Source: Paenibacillus radicis (ex Xue et al. 2023) (lineage in GTDB: Bacteria; Bacillota; Bacilli; Paenibacillales; NBRC-103111). From it: a stretch of DNA of 64,000 nt. Below the pieces are notes generated by a model that did no database searches, was not told the DNA's origin, and saw only the letters and a list, made by a program, of their open reading frames with translations. Made by a program: the position numbers and the translations under genes. This document shows, in pieces, positions 26,567-36,091 of this stretch (position 1 is its first letter; the number at the start of each line of letters is the position of its first letter). The DNA lies in contig NZ_JANQBD010000013.1 in assembly GCF_024722015.1 (NCBI RefSeq), positions 1-64,000 of the forward strand. Direction: 5' to 3'.

Positions 26567-26644
26567 AATAGAGTACACACTCCTTATTCGGTTTAAGCCC
26601 CCAGCCCCTTCCGGAGCGGGAGGCTCCGCAGCGCATCTAAATGC

Positions 26645-28219
26645 TTACTTACCTTTCACATTTTTCTCATACCATTGCTGTGCCAGCTTATCTACATTAT
26701 CGCCGCCCAGACGCTTCCATTCCTTGCGCAGCTGCTCGATGCCCCATTGCGCATTGTATTGGCTGCCGCCAGTGATGACTTTCGTTTCGATCTCCTCGGC
26801 TAACGGAGTGAAGGAGGTTGCCGTCTCGCTAAGCTCCGGGAACGTCGGGTTGAACGGAATATCGCGTCTGAATTTGTTCTTCATTGCTACCTTCAGCGAC
26901 TCACCCTGAACTTTCGCATAATCCTGTGAAATGGCGTCCTGCGCGGCCATAATCGGGAAGTCCTCCGGTTTCGGACTCCATTGGTCCAGTATTGCATACT
27001 CAGGAGCATAGATCGTTTCCTTTTTGTTTTTCTCCGCATCAATCGCTTGCGGCACTCCATTCAGCAGCTTGTAATGAACTCCTTCTTGACCGAATCTGAC
27101 ATCAAACCAGTTCTTCTCAACCATCCAATCCAACAGCTTTACAGCCGCTTCCGGATCCTTCATATTTTTATTAAATACAATCAGCTTGTTAGCAGGTGGC
27201 TCCTGGAACAGCCCGAACTTACCATACTTCGTGGATACAGGCTCCAAAGGAACGAGCTTGGAATCCGGCACATTCTGCTTAAGCTCTCGGTATTCAGGCG
27301 AAATATTCCAGCTCGCCATATAGACGCCTGCTTTTCCCGTAACAAACAGCTGTCTTTCCTTTTGATAGTTTTTGTCAGTGATATATTCTTTGTCAATCAG
27401 TCCTTCGTCAAATGCTGTTTTCATTAAGGACAACACGTCCGCATAACGGTCGGTAAAGTTTCCTTTTACCATCTTATCGTTCTCCAGATACCATAATCCG
27501 CTGTGGGCCGCGTACATCGCCTGTATAATCCCCGTATAGTTAAAGTTGAAGGCAGCGCCAAGCGTATCATTCTTCCCGTTGCCATCCGGGTCCTTTTCCT
27601 TAAAAGCTCTCATGACAGTCAACAGCTCATCCATAGTCGTAGGAGTTTTCAACCCAAGCTTATCAAGCCAATCCTGGCGAATCCACATTCCATGGTTGGC
27701 AATCGCATCAATACCGCGTGCACTCGTCGCAATGTAAGTTTTGCCGTCAAACTGCGTATAAGGCTTAAGCTCTGGATGCGCTTTCAAGTAGTTTTTATAA
27801 GAGGTGCTGTATTTCTCAATATAATCGTCTATTGGTTGTATGGCCCCCTGATCCTTCAAAGTTGACATATAGTCGCGGCCAAATTCCCACATCAGATCAG
27901 GCGCCTCGCCCGCTGCAATCAATGTGTTCAGCTTCTTCGTTGACTCCGTACGTACGACGGGCACCCATTTCACGTTAATGCCCGATTTCTCATTTATATA
28001 CATGGTAGTCCGGTTGCTCTCGTAAGTTCCTTCATCACTTGCTACTTGACCTCGATCCAGAATCGAAACGCTGACTTCCAGCTTTTTCTTTTTGTCTGTT
28101 CCGCCATCCTTCTTCCCTGCATCTCCGCTGCTATCCGTACTGCCATCCGAGGAGCATGCCGCAATCGTCAATAGGGCCGCCGCCATCACGAGCGCCATAT
28201 GCTTTCTTTTTACCATCAT
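26645..28219 (-). CDS. Extracellular sugar-binding lipoprotein (LplA-like), pectin cluster
   Basis: A 524-residue lipoprotein with lipobox LTIAAC (lipidated C22), followed by an Asp/Lys/Ser-rich linker and a family 1 binding fold. DPDGNGKNDTLGAAF is the conserved DGNGxxD calcium-like loop. It delivers a ligand, probably an unsaturated galacturonide judging from the ogl gene two places downstream, to the permeases at 28279-30203. GGAGG stands 6 bases before ATG 28219. Confidence 0.85.
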   Translation of the reverse strand: MMVKRKHMALVMAAALLTIAACSSDGSTDSSGDAGKKDGGTDKKKKLEVSVSILDRGQVASDEGTYESNRTTMYINEKSGINVKWVPVVRTESTKKLNTLIAAGEAPDLMWEFGRDYMSTLKDQGAIQPIDDYIEKYSTSYKNYLKAHPELKPYTQFDGKTYIATSARGIDAIANHGMWIRQDWLDKLGLKTPTTMDELLTVMRAFKEKDPDGNGKNDTLGAAFNFNYTGIIQAMYAAHSGLWYLENDKMVKGNFTDRYADVLSLMKTAFDEGLIDKEYITDKNYQKERQLFVTGKAGVYMASWNISPEYRELKQNVPDSKLVPLEPVSTKYGKFGLFQEPPANKLIVFNKNMKDPEAAVKLLDWMVEKNWFDVRFGQEGVHYKLLNGVPQAIDAEKNKKETIYAPEYAILDQWSPKPEDFPIMAAQDAISQDYAKVQGESLKVAMKNKFRRDIPFNPTFPELSETATSFTPLAEEIETKVITGGSQYNAQWGIEQLRKEWKRLGGDNVDKLAQQWYEKNVKGK

Positions 28220-28278
28220 CGTCCGCCTCCATATTTGATTTTTAAAATCGCAACAGACAGGCCTTCTTGGAATCTGCC

Positions 28279-29175
28279 CTAACCTTTAATAGAACCGATC
28301 AAAACACCTTTAACAAAGTACTTTTGAAGAAAAGGATAGATACATAAAATCGGCATAACGGAAATGATGATAGCTGCAGCCCTGATGCCTTCCGGTGTAA
28401 CCAAATTTTGCATCATAGCACCTTCACCGCCGCTTGTAGCATTCGAATTGAGTAGATTCAGACTGGTTGTATCAATCATCTGCAGCAGCTTGACCATAAG
28501 AGACAGCTTCCCTGAGCTCGTAATGTACATCAGCACATTCATATACGAATTCCACCAGCTTACCGCATAAAATAATGTCAGAGCCGCTATGATAGGCATC
28601 GATAAAGGCAGAATGATTTTCCAAATAATTACCAAATCATTAGCGCCATCTATTGCAGCCGATTCTTCCAATTCCGCGGGCAGGTTCTCAAAAAACGTTT
28701 TCATAACGAAAAAGTTGTACGTGCTGAGCAGACCGGGCAGCCAAAGTGCCCAATAGGTATTCATAATTCCCAATGTTTTGATCAGAATGTAATTAGGGAT
28801 TAATCCGCCGCCAAACAGCATTGTGAAGGTAATGATCATCAGAATGAGATTTCTTCCCTTCAACCGTTTCCTGCTTAAAGGATATGCCGCTATAATCGTA
28901 GCTACAATATTTAATGCCGTCCCCAATACCGTGATCAATAGGGTGTTTTTCATCGCATTAAACAGCTGGCCATCATCAATCAAATTTGAAAAGGATATAA
29001 AAGTAATTTCCTTCGGCCACAGAAACACTTCCCCGGACATGATAGCCCGCGAACTGCTCATGGATGTTGCCAGCACATGAATGAACGGAAATAACGTCAT
29101 CATGGCAAGCACAGCCAATAATACATAGATAAGGCCGAAGAGCAGCTTTATTGTAAACGACTGACTGCCGGACAT
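28279..29175 (-). CDS. ABC sugar permease (LplC/YtcP-like), pectin cluster
   Basis: A 298-residue permease with six membrane segments, EAA loop ELEESAAIDGANDLVIIWK and the family end KYFVKGVLIGSIKG. It is paired with the LplB-type permease encoded 53 bases upstream. The ATPase is missing from the locus, as is usual for this importer class. Confidence 0.88.
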   Translation of the reverse strand: MSGSQSFTIKLLFGLIYVLLAVLAMMTLFPFIHVLATSMSSSRAIMSGEVFLWPKEITFISFSNLIDDGQLFNAMKNTLLITVLGTALNIVATIIAAYPLSRKRLKGRNLILMIITFTMLFGGGLIPNYILIKTLGIMNTYWALWLPGLLSTYNFFVMKTFFENLPAELEESAAIDGANDLVIIWKIILPLSMPIIAALTLFYAVSWWNSYMNVLMYITSSGKLSLMVKLLQMIDTTSLNLLNSNATSGGEGAMMQNLVTPEGIRAAAIIISVMPILCIYPFLQKYFVKGVLIGSIKG

Positions 29176-29228
29176 CGCATCCCCCTCCTAACAGTTTTCG
29201 TAAGAAAACTTACTTCGTAAGCATAGAC

Positions 29229-30203
29229 TTACCATAGCCCGTTCTCACCCATGGCTTTAATAATTTTATTAACACTTACGACCAAAACAAGTCCAATAAT
29301 CGATTGAAACAAACCAAGCGCGGTAGTGTAGCTGTATTGCGAGCCTTCCAAACCAACATGATACACATAAGTGCTAATAACGTTGGAAACTTCATATACA
29401 GCTTTATTTTGCATGACAAAAATATGCTCGAAGCCGACATCCATCATCTGCCCGACACGTAAAATAAGCAAAATAGCAATCGTACTGCGGATACCTGGGA
29501 GTGTTACATGCCATATGCGGCGCAGCTTGCTGGCCCCGTCGATTTTGGCCGCCTCATACAGCTGAGGATCAATCCCGGCAATTGCCGCGAGGTATAGAAT
29601 CGTGCCCCAACCGGCATTTTGCCAAATTCCTGATAAAATGAACATAATCGGCCACCAAAAGTTATTGGCCATGAAATAAATCGGCTCAATTCCGAGCAGC
29701 TTGACGAGCACAATATTAACGACACCCGTAGAAGGGGACAAAAGAGCGATGACGATACCTCCAAGCACAACCCATGATATAAAATGAGGGATGTAGAGCA
29801 GGTTTTGAATCGTCCGTTTGTACCACTCAATTCGGACTTCGTTCAATAGAATGGCCAGTACAATGGGTACCGGAAAGGCGAATACAATGCCGTAGATGTT
29901 CAGCAGCAGCGTATTTTTTAATACTTTGAAAAAATCGGGACTTGTAAACAGTCTCTCGAAATGCTTAAGTCCTACCCATTGACTCCCCCAGATTCCATCG
30001 GCAAACCGATAATTTTTAAAAGCAATGATCTCGCCGAACATCGGGGCATACTTGAAGGTGAAATAGTACGCTAATATAGGAAGAAGCAGCAGGTACAAAT
30101 ATTTATCCCGCTTTAAGTATTTCCATGCCAGCTTCAGCCTGTTTGTTCGCACCGATTGCCTGACCCCTGCTTGTGCGGCTGCCCCGCCCATTTGTGATTT
30201 CAT
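29229..30203 (-). CDS. ABC sugar permease (LplB/YteP-like), pectin cluster
   Basis: A 324-residue permease; YAPMFGEIIAFKNYRFADG and the EAA loop YEAAKIDGASKLRRIW identify the LplB/YteP group. GGGAGG precedes the ATG. A gap of about 200 bases separates it from the AraC/cache regulator gene, leaving room for a regulated promoter. Confidence 0.88.
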   Translation of the reverse strand: MKSQMGGAAAQAGVRQSVRTNRLKLAWKYLKRDKYLYLLLLPILAYYFTFKYAPMFGEIIAFKNYRFADGIWGSQWVGLKHFERLFTSPDFFKVLKNTLLLNIYGIVFAFPVPIVLAILLNEVRIEWYKRTIQNLLYIPHFISWVVLGGIVIALLSPSTGVVNIVLVKLLGIEPIYFMANNFWWPIMFILSGIWQNAGWGTILYLAAIAGIDPQLYEAAKIDGASKLRRIWHVTLPGIRSTIAILLILRVGQMMDVGFEHIFVMQNKAVYEVSNVISTYVYHVGLEGSQYSYTTALGLFQSIIGLVLVVSVNKIIKAMGENGLW

Positions 30204-30399
30204 AGCTACACCTCCCTTCTGCTCTGCTGGTTACAACCTTATGGTAGCCGCAGCAGGACTGTTTTGAAAATATTCCCTTTTTATGCTCTGCGCTTTTTTT
30301 AATGATATGGGTATGTTCATTTTTTATCCTCTTCACTTCTTTTAAGGTAATGGGGGCTTCCACTAAAGGAATAAGGATACTCTGCTGCATAGGAACTCA

Positions 30400-32712
30400 T
30401 CACCCTCGGGGGGCTTTGTTATGGTTTTCCCTGAATTCCCCTGGCGTTTGTCCTGTATATTTCTTGAAAATACGAATAAAGCTTTGCGTGCTGTTATAGC
30501 CGACACTCTCCGCTATCGCATTAACCTTCCGCTTGGGATCAAGCAGCAGCTCCTTGGATTTCTCCATACGGAACTGAATCAAGCAATCCATGAAATTCGT
30601 TTCAGTCGTTTCCTTGAACAGCTTGCTTAAATACGGAACGCTTAACTGGAACTGCGAGGCTAACAGATTAAGAGACAGGTCGCTGTCCATGTAATGCTGC
30701 TCCATGTACTCCATCACCTGCTTGATCGTATCGTTATTCCCTCTGCTCAAGCGCTTTTCTTCCGTTCGAACAATTAATTGATGCAGGAAGGTGGAAATAT
30801 AGCTCTTAATATCGTCCACATTGGCGCAGGACTCGATTCGGTTATATATATTTTCCTTAGGATCAAGAAACTCCTTAATTTCCAGCCCTTTATCGGATAT
30901 AACCTTAATCGATTTCATAATTAATTGAATGCACATCTGTTTGATCATTTCCGGCGGGACGTTGCTTGCAATTATTTCTCCAAAAATTTTGTCCAGCTGA
31001 GCTTCCAGCTTCACCTTATCCGTGTCACGGATGTAGTTAACCACCGAATCGCTCATCCCCGAAATGCGATAAAATTTATCGTTATGGTTGTTCCCTGCAA
31101 TATCATCAATAGATACAACTGAGTTATCGCCCATGATCAGCTTGTATTTCAGAGCATTCAGCGCTTCTTGATAGGAGCTGTGAATCCCCTCCAAATGCAA
31201 TTGAGGACGACCTACTCCAATCGTAACCGTTTGCTTGAAATGGCCCTCCACGTAATCCTTAACGAGGTCGGCTACCTGTAAAGCTTGAATCTGATTGCCT
31301 TGGCTGTCATCCTCTTCAAAGCTCATTATTACAGCGACTCTTCCATCCGTTAACTCCACCGACACTCCTTTGCAAACGCCGGCAACCAGTTCCTCCGCAA
31401 CATTGCTAATGGCATAGGTGAACAAATAGACATCCCGCGGGGTCGCTATATCCTGAATGCGATCCAATTCTATGACCAGAACAACAAAACGAACATCGTA
31501 CAGGCTAATGCCAAGCATGTCAAAATACGGCTTCATCCGACTATAATTCGTCTTATCGCCCATCATTAAGCTCATAATGGACCGCCATTTCAAGGCAGGC
31601 AAACTTTCATTCATCTGCTTTTGCAAGGTTTCGTTATCAGAAATAATTTGTTTGAAAAACTTTTCCATGTACGTAAGATCGCCGGGACGGCCAATTTTCT
31701 TCTCAGTAATCGAGCGGAAGAACAGCTCCAACGGGCGAAACGTGTAGTTGCTTACTGCAAACACTAGTACGATTGCGAGCAGAAACATCCCTACGGCAAT
31801 GGTCAACAGCAGATTACGAATAATTTGCAGCGGCCGGTTCATCTCCGGGTTCGGGATGATGCTCACATACTTCCAACCGTTATAAGCGGATGTCAAATAA
31901 AACGTAGTATAACTGCCGTTATCCGTATTTTGCGTTAAATAACCGCTATCTGTCAGCTGCTCCAATCTTGGAGCCCCTTCAATACTGCTTACAGGCTGAA
32001 ACAGCTGCTTCTTGTCTTGGGACGATATAATCATTCCCCGCTCATTGATCACCAAGGTTTGCCCTGCCCTCTGTTTATCCACATTCTGAATCAAATTGGA
32101 GACTGTATTTTCAGCGACATTTACGATAATAGCCCCTTTGCGAAACTGCGGGATGCTAATGAGCGGGTAAGAGCGAACCAGAGTAATCACATTTTTATCA
32201 AGATGCAGACCAGAACTAATCTCTGTAATTTTCCTCGTGTCTAGCCACTTCTGATAGCTTGTCATAGATGTAAAAGCATCACGCCAGTTCATATCGTAAA
32301 AGTCAGCTTCATCGGAAAAAGTAGTATCGGTCAGCAAACTTTTGTTCTCCAGAGAATACAAATAGAAGGATGAAATATTGCTGTTTGCGAACATCAATGC
32401 CTTAAACCGGTCATTCAACACTCGAAAATGGTTAAACCGCAAATCGTCATTAGCGTATCTCCCATGCAGAAAGAAGGACACATCCGGCTCTTGAATAAAG
32501 TTAATCGTGTTGGTATCGATTTCCCGGAGCATCATTTCGATTTTTTGCTGAATCAGATTTAGCAGCGCGACATTCGTGCTCCGCACTTGATCCTCAAGGC
32601 TGCCCTTAGAGCTTAAGTAGGAAAGCCAGACGGTTGAAGAAATAATTAACAAGAAAAATATCCCATAGATGACTTTAAACCTTGCAGAAATGTTCCCCTG
32701 TAAAAAGTTCAT
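30400..32712 (-). CDS. Membrane-bound AraC-type regulator with cache sensor domain, pectin cluster
   Basis: A 770-residue protein with the same layout as the regulator at 16837-19149: membrane segment near 13-30, extracellular cache-type domain, second segment near 293-320, and a C-terminal AraC DNA-binding domain (LASQFQLSVPYLSKLFKE; TQSFIRIFKKYTGQTPGEFR). It most likely senses the extracellular pectin oligomer, free or bound, and switches on the importer and degradation genes downstream. Confidence 0.85.
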   Translation of the reverse strand: MNFLQGNISARFKVIYGIFFLLIISSTVWLSYLSSKGSLEDQVRSTNVALLNLIQQKIEMMLREIDTNTINFIQEPDVSFFLHGRYANDDLRFNHFRVLNDRFKALMFANSNISSFYLYSLENKSLLTDTTFSDEADFYDMNWRDAFTSMTSYQKWLDTRKITEISSGLHLDKNVITLVRSYPLISIPQFRKGAIIVNVAENTVSNLIQNVDKQRAGQTLVINERGMIISSQDKKQLFQPVSSIEGAPRLEQLTDSGYLTQNTDNGSYTTFYLTSAYNGWKYVSIIPNPEMNRPLQIIRNLLLTIAVGMFLLAIVLVFAVSNYTFRPLELFFRSITEKKIGRPGDLTYMEKFFKQIISDNETLQKQMNESLPALKWRSIMSLMMGDKTNYSRMKPYFDMLGISLYDVRFVVLVIELDRIQDIATPRDVYLFTYAISNVAEELVAGVCKGVSVELTDGRVAVIMSFEEDDSQGNQIQALQVADLVKDYVEGHFKQTVTIGVGRPQLHLEGIHSSYQEALNALKYKLIMGDNSVVSIDDIAGNNHNDKFYRISGMSDSVVNYIRDTDKVKLEAQLDKIFGEIIASNVPPEMIKQMCIQLIMKSIKVISDKGLEIKEFLDPKENIYNRIESCANVDDIKSYISTFLHQLIVRTEEKRLSRGNNDTIKQVMEYMEQHYMDSDLSLNLLASQFQLSVPYLSKLFKETTETNFMDCLIQFRMEKSKELLLDPKRKVNAIAESVGYNSTQSFIRIFKKYTGQTPGEFRENHNKAPRG

Positions 32713-32871
32713 GAGGATGGCTCTCCTTTCAAATATCGCAAGCTGTAACCGTATTCATCATCAGCATAGCATAACTAGCCACGTTTAAGGGACATCAAAA
32801 TAGTTTAGGAAACTTGCTGTCGAGAGGACACCAGCTGCCCCGTTAATCGCAGCGGTATATTCACGAAAATG

Positions 32872-33010
32872 AGGTGATAGCGGAAGCACTACTTCCTTTA
32901 TCACCTGAAAAGCTCAAAAAACAACGGAATAGCTAATTCCGTTATCGCTCTGTTTTGGTGCATAGTACACCTATTTCGCTCCAATAACGGAATTTCCTGA
33001 ACTCCCCTGC
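32872..33010. repeat. Dispersed palindromic repeat D, copy 1 (partial)
   Basis: Begins with AGCGGAAG and TTCCTTTAT, then AACGGAAT-AGCT-AATTCCGTT (32923-32943), CTCTGTTTT and CAATAACGGAATT. It matches the left half of the copies at 33104 and 62593, then diverges. Confidence 0.65.
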
Positions 33011-33103
33011 AGGTGTTCCATGTACAGTTAGCTTCGTTATACTTTTAACGAAGAGATCCCCTGCATCTAAACAATGCGCCAGTACTGCATCCATGGAAGT
33101 TGA

Positions 33104-33400
33104 GGGCAATGCGGAAGTAATTGTTCCTTTATAGCCTGAAAAGTCCAAAAAACAGAGTAATAAAGGAACAGCCAGTTCCGTTATCACTCTGTTTTTTGTG
33201 CATAAATGCCCCATTCGGCCAACATAACGGAATTCCCACTTCCGCTATTGCCCCAGATTGGCGGCGGCAGATGGAATAACGGAACTCTCCGTTCCGTACA
33301 AAATCCTCCAGGACTAATCGCCGCTATTTACATAAAATCCCCTTGATCATGGGGTGCATTCAAGATCTTAAGCTCTAATGTAGCTCTAATCTAAGCAAGG
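33104..33400. repeat. Dispersed palindromic repeat D, copy 2 (MITE-like)
   Basis: A core of about 150 bp (33104-33253) is bounded by inverted repeats GGGCAATGCGGAAGT and ACTTCCGCTATTGCCC. In the middle AAAAAACAGAGT (33147-33158) pairs with ACTCTGTTTTTT (33186-33197), and the part between also pairs (GGAAC/GTTCC). The match to the copy at 62.6 kb continues to about 33400, through AACGGAA..TTCCGT and TTCAAGATCT. Confidence 0.75.
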
Positions 33401-33454
33401 TAGGCAGGTTACTCGCTCATTTTTCATTCCTTCAAACAGCTTTCTGATCGAAAT

Positions 33455-33550
33455 TCTTTCATTGAAGATACATTTCAATCTTAAGGGCAGCGGTAGCTTT
33501 TCTTGCAATATCAGAATTGTTCAGCTCTGCTGAAAACTTATTAATTCTGA
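33455..33550. repeat. Dispersed repeat E, copy 2
   Basis: GATACATTT..AGCTTTTCTTGCAATATCAG matches the segment at 440-490. The minus-strand frame gives NNSDIARKATAALKI, similar to the copy 1 peptide. Confidence 0.4.
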
Positions 33551-33586
33551 TATTTTAAAATAACGACAGCCCCGATTAAAAAGGCG

Positions 33587-33616
33587 AAAAAAAACTGCCA
33601 CCACAAAATGTGGCAG
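33587..33616 (-). terminator. Terminator of the long LacI/phytase operon
   Basis: On the minus strand CTGCCACA pairs with TGGTGGCAG and is followed by eight T, 37 bases past the inositol monophosphatase stop. It closes the operon that starts at the LacI promoter near 45.85 kb. Confidence 0.9.
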
Positions 33617-33652
33617 CAGGCTGCTGATTAAGTCTATTCATAAGTTTCAGCT

Positions 33653-34462
33653 TTAAATGCCCAATGGCTTCAACGTCTGCATCATCGCATCATGAATATG
33701 GCCGTTCGTACCGACAATATGCTTCACGGTCAGGCTGTACGGATTGCCGAGCGTATCGGTCACCGTTCCCCCGGCTTCCTCGATGATCAGCACCCCTGCG
33801 GCGATATCCCATGCATTGAGGCCATATTCCCAGAATGCCGCCAGCTTCCCTGAAGCAACGAAAGCCAAATGCTGCGCAGCCGAGCCCAGCGCACGAATGG
33901 TACGGCATTGAGGGCCGATCTCCTGCAAGCTTGTCATAACAGCGTCGCGCGTTTTCTTCTTCGAAGGGAAGCCGGTTGCTACTACGCTTTGTCCGAGTGT
34001 CTCTACTTGCGAAACCCGGATCGGCTTTCCATTGAGCGTAGCCCCCTTGCCTTTCTCCGCGGAATACATGTCATCCCGGGACGGATCATAGATGACACCA
34101 ACCATAATCTCTCCGTTGCACGCAAGAGCTATAGAAACCGTAAAACCCGGAATGCCTTGCACGTAATTGCTAGTCCCATCAATGGGATCAACGATCCATA
34201 TGAATGGCTCGGACTTTGCTCTTTCGAGCCTGTTTTCAAGCAGCTCCTCGTTAGCAAACGATTCTTCCTCCCCGAGAAATGCATGGTCAGGGAATACCTC
34301 CGCCAACCGTTCACGGATTAACTGCTCAGAGGCTCTATCGATTTCGGTAACGACATCGAATGCCGAGCTCTTTTCTTCCGTCACAAAGTCTGTGCCCAGC
34401 TTGGACTTGATCATTATACCAGCTTCTCTTGCAATCCGTTCAGCCGCCTCCAAATAACTCAT
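33653..34462 (-). CDS. Inositol monophosphatase family protein (SuhB-like)
   Basis: A 269-residue member of the lithium-sensitive, magnesium-dependent phosphatase family. The metal ligands are visible: E65 (GEEE), D92-P-I-D95-G-T (WIVDPIDGTSN) and D219 (WDIAAG). It is cytoplasmic and hydrolyses inositol monophosphates, or related substrates, to free polyol and phosphate. It is the last gene of the long operon that also encodes a PTP-like phytase, binding proteins and an importer, so it could carry out the last dephosphorylation step. ATG 34462 overlaps the TGA of the HAD gene (ATGA). Confidence 0.87.
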   Translation of the reverse strand: MSYLEAAERIAREAGIMIKSKLGTDFVTEEKSSAFDVVTEIDRASEQLIRERLAEVFPDHAFLGEEESFANEELLENRLERAKSEPFIWIVDPIDGTSNYVQGIPGFTVSIALACNGEIMVGVIYDPSRDDMYSAEKGKGATLNGKPIRVSQVETLGQSVVATGFPSKKKTRDAVMTSLQEIGPQCRTIRALGSAAQHLAFVASGKLAAFWEYGLNAWDIAAGVLIIEEAGGTVTDTLGNPYSLTVKHIVGTNGHIHDAMMQTLKPLGI

Positions 34463-35268
34463 GCCAGCTCTCTCCTCTTTTCCTTAAATTCCCCGATAAT
34501 AGCCGCTATAGCATGGCTTTCATGATGGACAGTCACAGCATCCGCTGCATCCGCTAACAACGGATGGGCATTGCCTACAGCATAACCCAGATCGGCCTCT
34601 ATGATCATGGTTAGATCGTTTAAGTTATCGCCAACGGCTACGGTGTACAGGCTATCTACTTTCAGCAGCCTTACCAGCTCCCTAAGCGCAATCCCCTTGG
34701 TAGCATGCTGCGGTAAAATCTCCAGGTAATTCGACTCGGAGTAAACCATTTCGCAAGGCACACAGCTGTCTCTCACAGTCTGTTCAATATCCTTCGCTTC
34801 CTCCAGCCGGGAGCTAATAATCAACAGCTTCGTAACAGGCTCCTGCATAATGCGTTCCTCAAAAGGCAAACATCTCACCGCATCTTTGAGCTCATGCTTT
34901 TCTAATAAGGCATTGCGAATCGGTGCATAAACTTGACCATCTTGATAAACCAGCAGTACCAGGTCATCCGATAAGCGTCCCCTAATATTATCCCACAAAG
35001 CTTGCGGAAGAGATATCTTCCTCTCATAAAGCACCTTGTCTGTAACGGGGCAATAAATTTTGGCTCCATTATACAAAATTACCGGCAAATCCAGACCAAG
35101 CTTATGGATAAAAGGCATGACCGCCTCCTCCATACGCCCCGTTGCTAAGGTAAACATGCCCCCTTTTTCAATAAAACGTTTAATGGCCAATTCATTCTCC
35201 AAGCTGATTTGCTGTGAAGCATTCAGTAAGGTTCCGTCAAGATCAGAAATCAGTAGTATATTGTTCAC
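34459..35268 (-). CDS. Cof-type HAD-IIB phosphatase
   Basis: About 269 residues. The nucleophile motif is ISDLDGTLL (Asp in the first ten residues), and the late motif VGDNLNDLTMI binds Mg. A Cof-type cap domain lies between. These enzymes dephosphorylate sugar phosphates and other phosphometabolites in the cytoplasm. I prefer GTG 35268 because GGTGG is 9 bases upstream; the TTG at 35277 is the other option. It overlaps the inositol monophosphatase gene by 4 bases, so the two phosphatases are translationally coupled. Confidence 0.83.
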   Translation of the reverse strand: MNNILLISDLDGTLLNASQQISLENELAIKRFIEKGGMFTLATGRMEEAVMPFIHKLGLDLPVILYNGAKIYCPVTDKVLYERKISLPQALWDNIRGRLSDDLVLLVYQDGQVYAPIRNALLEKHELKDAVRCLPFEERIMQEPVTKLLIISSRLEEAKDIEQTVRDSCVPCEMVYSESNYLEILPQHATKGIALRELVRLLKVDSLYTVAVGDNLNDLTMIIEADLGYAVGNAHPLLADAADAVTVHHESHAIAAIIGEFKEKRRELA

Positions 35269-35293
35269 ATGCTCCAACCACCCAGCTACTAAG

Positions 35294-36064
35294 TTATGTG
35301 GATAACGTATTTTCTTTTTGTACGAAGCTTTTCATTGCAGACAGGTGATTCGACTCCATCGAAAGAACAACATCCATCGCGGCGATCTGCTCCAGAGCTG
35401 CAACCAGCTTTTCCTGCTTTTGTATTTTCAGACTGAACTGCATATGCATAGAAGGAGCTGAGGCATGAGCTGCAGAATCGACTTCATCCGAGTTCATTTT
35501 CAAGCTGACAATCTGCAGATCATAGTTTCCGAATATCGATGCAATCCTCCCGAGCGAGCCCGGGTTATCGACAATTTGTATATCAACCTCATGGTATCTC
35601 CGATTTCGCAGCAGATGCTTTTCCCATTTATTTAATAAGAACAGGCTGATCAGAACAAGAAATGTAGACAGCAGAGCCCCCATATAGAAGCCCGCGCCAA
35701 CGCTTAGTCCGATACCGGCAACAACCCAGACGGATGCTGCTGTCGTCAGCCCTTTAATCATATTCCCATTGCGCAGAATCGCTCCTGCACCCAGGAAACC
35801 GACACCGCTTATTACTTGGGCTGCCAAACGCGCCGGGTCCATACGGACATTACCTTCATTGACGAATTGTGAGAAACCATATACGGACAGCAGCATAATG
35901 GTTGCAGAGCCCAAGCATACGAGAATATGAGTACGGAAGCCCGCAGCATGGTTGCTCCATTCCCTTTCAATGCCGATCAAGCCCCCCAATACTACGGCCA
36001 GAATCATCCGCAGCACCAGTTCCCAATGCGTTATTTCCCATACACTTAAGCTAGCTGTTGCCAT
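35294..36064 (-). CDS. MgtC/SapB family membrane protein
   Basis: A 256-residue protein with four or five membrane segments (about 15-140) and the MgtC signature GGLIGIEREWSNHAAGFRTH, followed by a C-terminal ACT-like cytoplasmic domain. MgtC proteins affect growth under low Mg2+ and modulate F-type ATPase and phosphate uptake in some bacteria. Within a phosphate-ester import operon it might manage magnesium or phosphate after intracellular hydrolysis. GGAGGG is 9 bases before the ATG. Its gene lies only 27 bases after the ATPase gene. Confidence 0.85.
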   Translation of the reverse strand: MATASLSVWEITHWELVLRMILAVVLGGLIGIEREWSNHAAGFRTHILVCLGSATIMLLSVYGFSQFVNEGNVRMDPARLAAQVISGVGFLGAGAILRNGNMIKGLTTAASVWVVAGIGLSVGAGFYMGALLSTFLVLISLFLLNKWEKHLLRNRRYHEVDIQIVDNPGSLGRIASIFGNYDLQIVSLKMNSDEVDSAAHASAPSMHMQFSLKIQKQEKLVAALEQIAAMDVVLSMESNHLSAMKSFVQKENTLST

Positions 36065-36091
36065 ACATTTCTACCCTCCAGCCCCGACACG

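Noticed and set aside
30103..30390. A 95-codon minus-strand ORF between the AraC regulator and the LplB permease
   Set aside because: No ribosome site; most of it overlaps the permease gene in another frame, and composition is unlike protein.
32942..33214. A 90-codon minus-strand ORF
   Set aside because: It lies wholly within the repeat D copies; other copies of the repeat do not keep the frame, and there is no ribosome site.
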